From Phycisphaerae bacterium (GTDB lineage Bacteria > Planctomycetota > Phycisphaerae > UBA1845 > Fen-1342): a stretch of 13,246 nucleotides of DNA. The notes beneath the pieces are model-generated. The model did no database searches. It saw nothing but the letters and a program-made list of their open reading frames with translations, and had not been told where the DNA came from. The stretch is taken from contig JALSRY010000351.1 in NCBI GenBank assembly GCA_026984555.1, positions 1 through 13,246 on the forward strand, given 5' to 3'. Made by a program: the position numbers and the translations under genes. This document shows positions 6,786-13,246 of this stretch, piece after piece. The number at the start of each line of letters is the position of its first letter. Positions within the stretch are counted from its first letter, which is position 1.

Positions 6786-8009
6786 ATGTTCTATCTTCGT
6801 CTGGTGATTACGGCGCTGCGCAGCCTGGATACGCACTTTCTCCGCTCGCTGCTGGCGACGCTCGGGGTGTTGATTGGCGTGGGGTCGGTCGTGGCCTGCA
6901 TGTCGATCATCGAGGGGGCCACCAACAAGGTGCTCGACAGCTTCAGCGCGCTGGGGTCGAACGTGCTCTACGTGACGCCCGCCGCCGCCCGCGTCGAGGG
7001 TCGGCGTGTCGGTGCGGCCCAGTCGCTGCGTATCAAGGACATTCACTACCTGATGCGTGAGCTTCCCGACGACATCCAGGCCGTCTGCGGCGAAGCCATC
7101 AGCAGCGACCTCGTCAAGCACTTTCGCAAGTCCGACAGCTTCACCATCATCGCCACTTCCGACGACTACTTCCGCATCAACGAGTTCAAGGCCCAACTCG
7201 GCAAGGTCATCACGAAACGTGTGGCCGAAGACGAGACCGCGCGCGTCGCCGTGCTCGGCTCGAAGGTCGCCGAAAAACTCTTCGGCGGCATGGACCCGGT
7301 CGGGCAGACGATCAAGATTCGCGGCTCGTCGTACCGCGTGATCGGCGTGATGGAGAAGCGCGGCAACGTCGGGCTGGGCGTCAACGCCGACGACACGGTC
7401 TACATCCCCCTCAAATCCGGGCTCAAGCGTTATTTCAACCGCAAGTGGCTCAACTGGCTGACCGTGCAACTCGTCGATCCCGACAACATCGAGGAGGTGC
7501 AGAACAAGGTCACCGCCGCGCTCCGCCGCGCCCATCACATCCGCATCGGCCAACAGGATGATTTCAAGATTTACACGCAGGAGGAGATTCTGCGGCAGGT
7601 CAACGACATCAGCATCATCTTCAAGATCGTGTTCTACAGTATCGCCGGTATCAGCCTGGTCGTCGGCGGCATCGGCATCATGAACATCATGCTGGTGAGC
7701 GTCACGGAACGCACGCGTGACATCGGCGTGCGGATGGCCGTCGGCGCCCGGCGGGGTGATATCCTCGTCCAGTTCCTGGTCGAATCACTCATCATCAGCC
7801 TCGTGGGCGGGGCGTTGGGCTTGCTGTTGGGCGTGATGTTCGCCGACCTGCTGGACAAGGTCTTTCAGGGCATGTTCATGACCCAGATCACGTTCAACGT
7901 GGTGCTCACCGCCCTGATCACGATCAGCGTCGTCGGCATGCTCAGCGGCATCTACCCCGCGTTCAAGGCCAGTCGCCTCGACCCGGTCGAAGCCCTGCGC
8001 TACGAGTAG
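6786..8009 (+). CDS. MacB/FtsX-type ABC transporter permease
   Basis: This 407-residue inner-membrane protein has the MacB permease layout. One helix near residues 18-40 is followed by a large periplasmic core (about 42-270), then three helices near 283-307, 325-355 and 367-395. The FtsX-domain signature is clear: GGIGIMNIMLVSVTERTRDI, then GVRMAVGARRGDIL, and the C-terminal PAFKASRLDPVEALRYE. Such permeases work as dimers with a separate or fused ATPase in mechanotransmission, export or lipoprotein release. No Walker A/B ATPase domain is fused here and none is encoded in the window, so the partner must lie elsewhere or the N-terminal ATPase was separated from it. The ATG at 6786 is preferred, with GGGAG just upstream and the usual short N-terminus before the first helix; GTG 6750 would add 12 polar residues. 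The 145 nt upstream shows no convincing promoter, so read-through from the secreted protein gene is possible. Confidence 0.92.
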   Translation: MFYLRLVITALRSLDTHFLRSLLATLGVLIGVGSVVACMSIIEGATNKVLDSFSALGSNVLYVTPAAARVEGRRVGAAQSLRIKDIHYLMRELPDDIQAVCGEAISSDLVKHFRKSDSFTIIATSDDYFRINEFKAQLGKVITKRVAEDETARVAVLGSKVAEKLFGGMDPVGQTIKIRGSSYRVIGVMEKRGNVGLGVNADDTVYIPLKSGLKRYFNRKWLNWLTVQLVDPDNIEEVQNKVTAALRRAHHIRIGQQDDFKIYTQEEILRQVNDISIIFKIVFYSIAGISLVVGGIGIMNIMLVSVTERTRDIGVRMAVGARRGDILVQFLVESLIISLVGGALGLLLGVMFADLLDKVFQGMFMTQITFNVVLTALITISVVGMLSGIYPAFKASRLDPVEALRYE

Positions 8010-8027
8010 CCGCGGGCGTCCCGGCGG
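8010..8027. terminator. hairpin in the convergent gap, possible bidirectional terminator
   Basis: The whole 18-nt space between the permease stop and the DUF1501 stop folds on itself: three outer pairs, then four more after a one-base bulge, around the loop CGT (8017-8019). The position between two facing genes suits a two-way terminator. Neither strand has a T-run next to it, so its strength as an intrinsic terminator is doubtful. Confidence 0.4.
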
Positions 8028-9320
8028 CTAGGTGCGGATGATCTTCAGCGGCGCGAAGTTGCCTTTCAGAACCTGCGCCGGCCTGATCTTGAGCCAGTCG
8101 CGCAGGACGGCGGCGTAGACCCGCCGAAAATCGCACCCGAACGCGAGGTCGCCCCGGTGCAAGCGGCGCAGGTCGGGATGGCGCATGTGCAGCCCCGGCC
8201 GGATGCGCGAGCCGAACAGGAACATCGGCGCTGCTTCGCCGTGGTCGGTCCCGCCGCTGGCGTTTTCCTCGACCCGCCGGCCGAACTCCGAGAACGTCAT
8301 CACGAGCACGCGGTCGAGCAGGCCCGCCTCGCGCAGACGCCGCACGAACTGCTGCATCGCGGACCCGAGGTCGCGCATGAGGTTCTGGTGGCGTCCGATC
8401 TGGTTCGTGTGCGTGTCGAACCCGCTCATCGACACGTAGTACACCTTCGTCGGCAGGTCCGCCTCGATCATGTTTGCGACCATATCGAGCGACCGGCCCA
8501 GGGCGCCGCCGACCCCTCCCCCGCGCCGCCGCCCGCGGCGGCTGCGGCGTCTGCCCCCGGCCGCGGCACGGATCTCCTCGGCCCCCAGCAACGCTTCGAG
8601 ACCGGCCCGCTGTACGAATTCCTCCGTCGGATTGTGGGCTCGCGGCAAATCGCCGGATTCGTTGTTGAGTCGCCGGAACAACGCCGCCGCCGACTCGTCG
8701 TGGTTCCCGACGCGCCAGGTCAGCGCTTCGGCGTTCTCGAATGCCAGCGGTGTGAAACGCGCCCCCTGGAGCGCGAAGGGCGCCTCGCGGGTCAGCGCGA
8801 TCGCTTCGATCGGCTCGGCCACCGCCGCCCCCTTCTTGCAGCACGCGTCGAAATAACGCCCCAGCCATCCCTCGTGGCTGCGCATCCGCGGGTCCGCGCA
8901 CTGCCAGATGTCGGTCGAAGTGAAGTGGCTGCGGTTGGGGTTGGGATAGCCCACCCCCTGCACGATCGCCATCTGCCCCGCGTCGAACAGCTCCTTGAGG
9001 CCCACGGCGGCGGGATGGAGCCCCAGCCCGTCGGTGAGCCGCAATACGTCCTTTTTCGCGATTGCCAGCCGGCGGCGGGCCTTGTAGTACGCATCCTGCT
9101 CGAACGGAATCACCGTATTCAGGCCATCGTTGCCGCCGGCAAGCTGGACGACCACCAGGATGCGGTGGCTGTCACCCCGGCCTGCCCCGCGTTTCTCAGG
9201 ACCGGCGAGCGCCTCCGCGGCCCGGCCAAGGAAGACCGGCAGTGTTCCCGCCGTCGAAAGCAGTGTCAGGCTCCCCGCGAGAAACTCGCGCCGGCTCGTG
9301 TAGAACGGTTGATCGGACAT
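8028..9320 (-). CDS. DUF1501 family exported protein
   Basis: This 430-residue protein belongs to DUF1501 (Pfam PF07394, alkaline-phosphatase-like superfamily), whose biochemical role is unsettled. The N-terminus carries a Tat motif, TSRREFL (residues 8-14), with a hydrophobic stretch and a likely cut after EALA near residue 39, so export in folded form is expected. Family hallmarks include VVQLAGGNDGLNTVIP (about residues 57-72), the YPNPNRSHF region, and SEFGRRVEENASGGTDHG near residues 340-360. An Arg/Gly-rich run at about residues 250-275 interrupts the domain and looks like a low-complexity insertion. The start ATG is well supported by GAGGAAA five nt upstream. On the - strand it lies downstream of the DUF1800 gene with a 175-nt gap, the order often seen for this pair, suggesting a shared transcript and joint function. 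Length is normal for the family. Confidence 0.95.
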   Translation of the reverse strand: MSDQPFYTSRREFLAGSLTLLSTAGTLPVFLGRAAEALAGPEKRGAGRGDSHRILVVVQLAGGNDGLNTVIPFEQDAYYKARRRLAIAKKDVLRLTDGLGLHPAAVGLKELFDAGQMAIVQGVGYPNPNRSHFTSTDIWQCADPRMRSHEGWLGRYFDACCKKGAAVAEPIEAIALTREAPFALQGARFTPLAFENAEALTWRVGNHDESAAALFRRLNNESGDLPRAHNPTEEFVQRAGLEALLGAEEIRAAAGGRRRSRRGRRRGGGVGGALGRSLDMVANMIEADLPTKVYYVSMSGFDTHTNQIGRHQNLMRDLGSAMQQFVRRLREAGLLDRVLVMTFSEFGRRVEENASGGTDHGEAAPMFLFGSRIRPGLHMRHPDLRRLHRGDLAFGCDFRRVYAAVLRDWLKIRPAQVLKGNFAPLKIIRT

Positions 9321-9471
9321 GGTGTTTCCTCTCGATTCAGCCTTTGAGGCCTCCGCGGCCCGGTAGCCTCACGCCCCGGTTTCGCCTGCGTGCCCTCGGG
9401 CCGACCGCACTCGGCGGGCACTCTTCGCGGGCGGCCGAACCCGGGCCGTCCACCCGACGCGATCCTGCCGG

Positions 9472-9486
9472 CCGGCCCATGGCCGG
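9472..9486 (-). other. stem-loop just after the DUF1800 stop
   Basis: CCGGCC and GGCCGG flank a three-base loop, giving a perfect 6-bp stem nine bases beyond the DUF1800 stop codon. It is in the 175-nt gap before DUF1501 and has no T-run, so it may stabilise the upstream mRNA or reduce read-through rather than terminate fully. The rest of the gap is GC-rich without a recognisable promoter. Confidence 0.35.
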
Positions 9487-9495
9487 GCGGACCGG

Positions 9496-11127
9496 TCAGT
9501 TCAACTGGTATTCGGGCGTGCTGCACAAGAGGTGCATCACGCGGCGAACACGCCCCAGCGTCTCGCGGTCGGCCGGGTCGAACGCCTGTTCCTGCCCGCG
9601 CAGGTATACGATCAGCGCGGCCCGCTTGTCCGCAGCCAGCGGCACCGCCAGCAGGTGCTGGCTCAGAAAATCGACCACCGCTTCGGCGTCGGCGAGGTGG
9701 TAACGCTCGATCCAGGGTCGCGGGTCGAACGGCGGCTGCTTCCCGCGCCCGAGCCGCGAGCCGGCGCCGCCCCCGGCTCCCATCATGCCCATCGCGCCGC
9801 CGGCGGTCTGACCCGTGTCGAGACGCCGCCCCTTGCCGCGGCGCATCACTCGGTAACGTCGCGAAAAGCGCGCGTCATCCGCGCCCCCATAGATCAACGC
9901 CGCCACGCTGTTGTACCGGTTGAACAGGCTGCCGGTGTCGATCCATTTGGTTCCGCCGTCCCAGCCCTTGACGTTCGGCGGCTGGAAGAGCTGTTGTCCC
10001 ATGCCGCTGATGGCCTGCTCGGCGCTGGCGAGTGGGACGATCTTTATTCCCAGACTGCGCGCGGTCCCTACGATCAGTTCGACGGGGCTTTTGACGAGCG
10101 TGCCCCGGGCCGAGGGTGCGTAGAACGCCCGGCTCGTGAACAGCGTCCGCAACACCGGCTTGAGCTCGTACTTGTTCTTGCGAATGCACGACGCCAGCGC
10201 CTTGACCAGCCGCTTGTGCGGATCGGGGCGACAGAAGTACACGAGCAGCTTGCGGGCCAGGTATTCGGAACACGCTTTCTGGTCGAGAATGATGTCTACG
10301 ATGTCGTCGCCGTCGAAGTTGCCCGAACGCCCCAGGAAATGCTTCCAGCCGAAATCGTGCTGTCGCGGTCGATACACGAGTCCGTTCTCGCCGAGCGCCC
10401 AGCCGGTAAACGCCCGGGCCGATTCCTGGATGTCTTTCTCCGTGTAGTGCCCGATCCCCAGCGTGAACAGCTCCATCAGCTCACGCGCGTAGTTCTCGTT
10501 GGGATGCCGCTTGCGGTTTCGCACGCCGTCCAGGTACAGCAGCATCGCCGGATCCTTGCTCACCGCGTGGACCAGCGCGCCGAAGTTGCCCGTGGCGTAG
10601 CGGCGAAAAAGCCGGTTCTGCTCGTAAAGCAGCCGGGCCCGGTGTACCTCGCGCATCCCGCTGGTGAAATGACCGTGCCAGAACAGCGTCATGTGCTCTT
10701 CGAGTGGCCGTGGCGACTCGACCATCCGCTCGATCCACCACATCCGCACTTCTTCGATCGCCTGCTGCTCTTTGCGACGAAGTTGCTGGCGAAGCTTACG
10801 CCGCTCCTCTTCCGATAACACACGCTCTCGCTGGCGAATCTCCCCCCGCGTCAAGCGCAAGTCCTCGTCGAACACCGGCGGGGCCGGATCGTAGCGAAAG
10901 TCCTCGTAGTCGACGAGCGAGGCCACCGCCCGCGTAACCCCCATCTTCACCAGCGCGTCGATTTGCGCCGGCGTTCCTCCAAAACCCGCCCGACGAAGCA
11001 GATGCGCCGCCTTCGCCCGATCCCAATCCCCCGGCTTGATCGGCTTGAGCGACAACGCATCCTCCCCGCCAGTCGCCGCCGACGGCCACCAAACCGCCAA
11101 CCCAACCAACAACAAATATCGGAACAT
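9496..11127 (-). CDS. DUF1800 family exported protein
   Basis: This 543-residue protein belongs to DUF1800 (Pfam PF08811), a family of unknown biochemical function usually encoded beside DUF1501. A short Sec-type signal peptide (MFRYLLLVGLAVWW and a small-residue region to about 20) suggests export. Conserved blocks are AAHLLRRAGFGGTPAQID (near residues 40-57), the WWIERMVESPRPLEEHMTLF block followed by WHGHF, NYARELMELFTLGIGHYTE, a following AFTGWAL, and RRVMHLLCSTPEYQLN at the C-terminus. A Met/Gly-rich, basic segment at about residues 432-462 (bases about 9740-9830) is a low-complexity insertion. The ATG at 11127 has GAGG at a suitable distance and opens the signal peptide; no better in-frame start is seen. 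It is first in the likely DUF1800–DUF1501 unit and divergent from the protease gene across a 526-nt region. Confidence 0.95.
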   Translation of the reverse strand: MFRYLLLVGLAVWWPSAATGGEDALSLKPIKPGDWDRAKAAHLLRRAGFGGTPAQIDALVKMGVTRAVASLVDYEDFRYDPAPPVFDEDLRLTRGEIRQRERVLSEEERRKLRQQLRRKEQQAIEEVRMWWIERMVESPRPLEEHMTLFWHGHFTSGMREVHRARLLYEQNRLFRRYATGNFGALVHAVSKDPAMLLYLDGVRNRKRHPNENYARELMELFTLGIGHYTEKDIQESARAFTGWALGENGLVYRPRQHDFGWKHFLGRSGNFDGDDIVDIILDQKACSEYLARKLLVYFCRPDPHKRLVKALASCIRKNKYELKPVLRTLFTSRAFYAPSARGTLVKSPVELIVGTARSLGIKIVPLASAEQAISGMGQQLFQPPNVKGWDGGTKWIDTGSLFNRYNSVAALIYGGADDARFSRRYRVMRRGKGRRLDTGQTAGGAMGMMGAGGGAGSRLGRGKQPPFDPRPWIERYHLADAEAVVDFLSQHLLAVPLAADKRAALIVYLRGQEQAFDPADRETLGRVRRVMHLLCSTPEYQLN

Positions 11128-11196
11128 ATCCCGGCCTCATCAGGCGAACACGAACGGTCTGCCTCCGCTTGACAATTTCGGCTTCCCGAGCACCCT

Positions 11197-11202
11197 TTAT
11201 AG
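11197..11202 (-). promoter_or_regulatory. candidate -10 box for the DUF1800–DUF1501 unit
   Basis: On the - strand this reads TATAAA, a five-of-six match to the -10 consensus, within the quasi-palindrome CCCTTTATAGAGGG (11194-11207). It would start transcription near 11190, about 63 nt before the DUF1800 ATG. No good -35 hexamer lies 16-18 nt upstream, so the call is tentative. Confidence 0.35.
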
Positions 11203-11456
11203 AGGGTAAACGAGCGCGCGTTGACGTGTATTGCCTCCGGACTGCGCCACCGACGGTGTCCCCAGCCTATCACGATTCTATCCGCCTTGCGCGGCCCGGC
11301 AGCCCGTCCTCCTCCACCCCCGACGCCAACGGCGCGGCGCGGTGCTCCGGTGGCGACGAAATGCCCGGCGACATCCGCCCTCCGGCCGCCTCGCTTGCTG
11401 AACCGCGAGCGAGAACCCCAAACGCGCGCGAGACCGCCTCAGCTCAGGAATTATCG

Positions 11457-11485
11457 TTGCAATTCGTCCGCCCGCCCGCTACAAA
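11457..11485 (+). promoter_or_regulatory. sigma70-type promoter candidate for the protease gene
   Basis: TTGCAA (11457-11462) and TACAAA (11480-11485) are exactly 17 nt apart. The predicted start near 11492 leaves a leader of about 160 nt before the ATG at 11654. It is the best-matching hexamer pair in this direction within the divergent region. Confidence 0.5.
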
Positions 11486-11506
11486 CGAGATGAGGGAAGC
11501 CAAGTC

Positions 11507-11545
11507 GGGATGGGGCCGGGCTGTCTCGTGAAGCGCGCCCATCTC
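11507..11545 (+). other. stem-loop in the protease gene leader
   Basis: GGGATGGG (11507-11514) can pair with CCCATCTC (11538-11545), seven Watson-Crick pairs and one G-U, closing a 23-nt loop. It would lie near the 5' end of the predicted transcript. It may only stabilise the mRNA; I recognise no ligand-binding consensus. Confidence 0.3.
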
Positions 11546-11653
11546 CACGCCGGACGTGTTGATCCGACCCACAGCCGGGCTTCTCATGGTGGCGGGTGCG
11601 TGCGTTTCTCGCGGCGGCCCGCGGTGTTTCGTCATCCCATCGGGAGTTCAGGA

Positions 11654-13246
11654 ATGAGGCCAAGAACCAGGTTTGTTGGAATTTTGGGAGGGGTATTGCT
11701 TGCGCTGGCGGTCGCGGCGCAGGCGTCATGGATCGACCCCACGTTGCAAAAGGTATTATCGGAAAGCGGCCCGCAAGACACCATCTCGGTGCTCGTCTAC
11801 ATGGATGCGCAAGTCGATCTCCAGGCCCTCGACGCCTCCTTCAAGAGCACCACGCAGCGCACGCCGTTGCGCGTGCGGCACGAAACGGTCGTGCGTGCCC
11901 TTCAGCAGAAAGCCCTCGCGGGGCAGGTCGGCATCCTCACGCAGATGAAAGAGCTCGAGGCCGCCGGCGAGGTCAGCTCGTTCAAGACCTTCTGGATCCG
12001 CGACATCCTGCGGGTCGAGGCGACGCCCGCCGGCATCGCCAAGCTCGCGGACCGTCCCGATGTTCGCGTCATCTACTACAACTACGAGATCACGCTCGAC
12101 GGGCCGGTCACTGAGGTCGATCCGAACCCGGCCGGCGACACCCACCCGCCTCGCGGGCCGCGCTCTCCCGAGCCCGGCCTGGTCGCCATCCGCGCTCCCG
12201 AAGTGTGGGCGCTTGGCTTCGACGGTACCGGCGTGCTCGTCGCCACCCTCGACACGGGGGTGGACGGTAACCATCCCGCGCTCGCCAGTCGCTGGCGCGG
12301 CGTCGCCGACCCGCGCTACAGCGGGCACCCCGACTGGGCCTGGTTCGATCCGGTGACCCACACCACCTTCCCCCAGGCCTTCGGATCGCACGGCACCCAC
12401 ACGATGGGTACCGTTTGCGGCGGTGCGCCCGGGGACCAGGTCGGCGTGGCTCCCGGTGCCCAGTGGATTCATGCGGGGGTGATCGACCGCGTGGACATCC
12501 CCACCACCGTCGCCGACGCGATCGCCGCGTTTCAGTGGATGCTCGACCCGGACGGTGACCCGGCGACCAACTGGGACGTGCCCGATGTGTGCTCGAATTC
12601 GTGGCGCGTGACCGACGCCCACGGCTATCCGCCTTGCGACGAGACGTTCTGGACCTACCTCGACGCCTGTGAAGACGCCGGGATCGTGATCCTCTTCTCC
12701 GCGGGCAACGAGGGCCCGGGCGCCAGCACGATCGGCCGCCCCCCCGACCGCGCCACCAACGATTATCGCACCTTTTCCGTCGGTGCCGTCGATGCCAACA
12801 CCACCGGCTGGCCCATCGCGAGTTTCTCGTCGCGCGGCCCGTCCTATTGCACTCCCGACGGCAGCGCCGCCATCAAACCCGAGGTCGTCGCGCCCGGCGT
12901 GGACATTCGATCTTCGGTCCCCGGTGGCGGATACCAGTCCGGCTGGAGCGGCACGTCGATGGCCTCTCCTCACGTCAACGGCACGGTCGCCCTCATGCGC
13001 CAGGCTTGTCCCGATCTGACACCCGCCGAAATCAAGCAGATTCTGTTCGATACCGCGGTCGATCTCGGTTCCACCGGCGAAGACAACGACTACGGCTGGG
13101 GCATGATCGACGCCTACGCCGCCGTCCAGGAAGCGCTCTCGATGTGCAGCGGTGCGCCGCGGGCGCGCGACATCGACGTGCAGACACCGGTGGACGTGGC
13201 GGTGGATATCACGCTGGACGCCACCGATTATGACGGCCTGCCCGAC
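11654..13246 (+). CDS. secreted subtilisin-like serine protease (S8), 3' end outside window
   Basis: The frame runs to the last base with no stop, giving 531 visible residues of a longer extracellular or periplasmic protease. A signal peptide ends at AAQA (residue 24). Residues about 42-147 look like an inhibitor-I9-type propeptide, followed by a Pro-rich joint. The S8 domain (about 180-495) has the full catalytic set: D200 in TLDTGVDGNHP, H246 in GSHGTHTMGT, the oxyanion-hole N352 in SAGNEGPG, and S435 in SGTSMASPHV. So it is predicted active. After the domain, from about residue 498, TPVDVAVDITLDATDYDG matches the opening of a bacterial Ig/cadherin-like repeat, common in large secreted proteins, so a repeat-bearing C-terminal part should follow beyond the window. 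The ATG at 11654 has GGGAG 7 nt upstream. The gene is divergent from the DUF1800–DUF1501 unit. Its substrate is unknown. Confidence 0.95.
   Translation, partial: MRPRTRFVGILGGVLLALAVAAQASWIDPTLQKVLSESGPQDTISVLVYMDAQVDLQALDASFKSTTQRTPLRVRHETVVRALQQKALAGQVGILTQMKELEAAGEVSSFKTFWIRDILRVEATPAGIAKLADRPDVRVIYYNYEITLDGPVTEVDPNPAGDTHPPRGPRSPEPGLVAIRAPEVWALGFDGTGVLVATLDTGVDGNHPALASRWRGVADPRYSGHPDWAWFDPVTHTTFPQAFGSHGTHTMGTVCGGAPGDQVGVAPGAQWIHAGVIDRVDIPTTVADAIAAFQWMLDPDGDPATNWDVPDVCSNSWRVTDAHGYPPCDETFWTYLDACEDAGIVILFSAGNEGPGASTIGRPPDRATNDYRTFSVGAVDANTTGWPIASFSSRGPSYCTPDGSAAIKPEVVAPGVDIRSSVPGGGYQSGWSGTSMASPHVNGTVALMRQACPDLTPAEIKQILFDTAVDLGSTGEDNDYGWGMIDAYAAVQEALSMCSGAPRARDIDVQTPVDVAVDITLDATDYDGLPD

Larger units (their letters stand above)
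11128..11653. other. divergent intergenic region between DUF1800 and the protease
   Basis: These 526 nt separate two genes transcribed away from each other. I see candidate promoters in both directions (- strand -10 at 11197-11202; + strand pair at 11457-11485), the quasi-palindrome at 11194-11207, an inverted repeat CTCGCT/AGCGAG at 11390-11413, and a hairpin in the protease leader (11507-11545). The open frames inside it lack a ribosome site, recognisable residues or a plausible protein composition, so I call no gene. No riboswitch family or tRNA was recognised. Confidence 0.6.

Noticed and set aside
5429..6787. A 452-codon open frame on the - strand opposite the secreted protein gene
   Set aside because: Composition is Arg/Gly/Asp-rich as expected for an antisense shadow in GC-rich DNA, and no motif is seen.
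8157..9347. A 396-codon open frame on the + strand opposite DUF1501
   Set aside because: The opposite strand carries all DUF1501 motifs, a Tat signal and a strong ribosome site; the + frame has none.
9532..10818. A 428-codon open frame on the + strand opposite DUF1800
   Set aside because: The DUF1800 blocks on the - strand explain the region; the + frame is an antisense shadow.
11170..11204. TTGACA with TTTATA/TATAGA as a + strand promoter
   Set aside because: The spacer is 21 nt or more, and the protease start is over 440 nt away, with a better candidate closer.
11169..11531. Open frames of 90-120 codons in the divergent intergenic region
   Set aside because: No ribosome site, no hydrophobic or domain signal, and Arg/Pro/Ala-rich composition typical of noncoding GC-rich DNA.
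11756..12973. A 405-codon open frame on the - strand opposite the protease
   Set aside because: The + strand frame has the complete S8 catalytic set and a signal peptide; the - frame has Gly/Arg/Val-rich sequence only.
1..13246. CRISPR arrays, insertion sequences, prophage, tRNA or defence genes
   Set aside because: I looked for spaced direct repeats, transposase motifs, attachment-like duplications and cloverleaf patterns and found none that held up.

Overview
The window is a G+C-rich stretch of bacterial chromosome from a double-membraned bacterium, most likely a member of the Planctomycetota or a close relative. That placement is an inference. It rests on a DUF1800–DUF1501 gene pair (common in planctomycetes, but also found in other phyla), an LptD-type outer-membrane protein, several Sec or Tat export signals, a class A RNase P RNA and sparse gene packing with GC-biased codons. 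No rRNA or other phylogenetic marker protein is present to settle it.

Layout on the + strand: (1) the 3' end of a POT/MFS-like transporter (2-754); (2) a PAPS-dependent sulfotransferase (787-1677); (3) rnpB, the RNase P RNA (1758-2215), with a -10 box just upstream and a complete 14-bp P1 helix that fixes both ends; (4) an LptD/OstA-like protein of 999 residues (2440-5439) behind a good sigma70-type promoter; (5) a secreted protein of unknown function with a C-terminal sorting-like tail (5561-6640); (6) a MacB/FtsX-type ABC permease without a visible ATPase (6786-8009). This block meets two - strand genes in a convergent 18-nt gap that can form a hairpin: DUF1501 (8028-9320) and, upstream of it in transcription order, DUF1800 (9496-11127). 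A 526-nt divergent intergenic region (11128-11653) carries candidate promoters for both directions. It leads to a + strand secreted subtilisin-like protease (11654 to the window end, truncated at its 3' end), whose catalytic Asp, His, Asn and Ser can all be seen.

Most products act at or outside the cytoplasmic membrane: transporter, LptD-like protein, secreted protein, permease, two exported DUF proteins and a protease. This is an envelope/export-rich neighbourhood rather than one clear pathway. I found no CRISPR array, insertion sequence, phage gene, tRNA or defence cassette. The points most worth following are the large periplasmic region in front of the LptD-like barrel, the P19-position extension in the RNase P RNA, the inverted repeat lying over a -35 box at 5445-5462, the PACG-plus-membrane-helix tail of the secreted protein, and the low-complexity insertions in both DUF proteins. 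None of these by itself establishes a new system.
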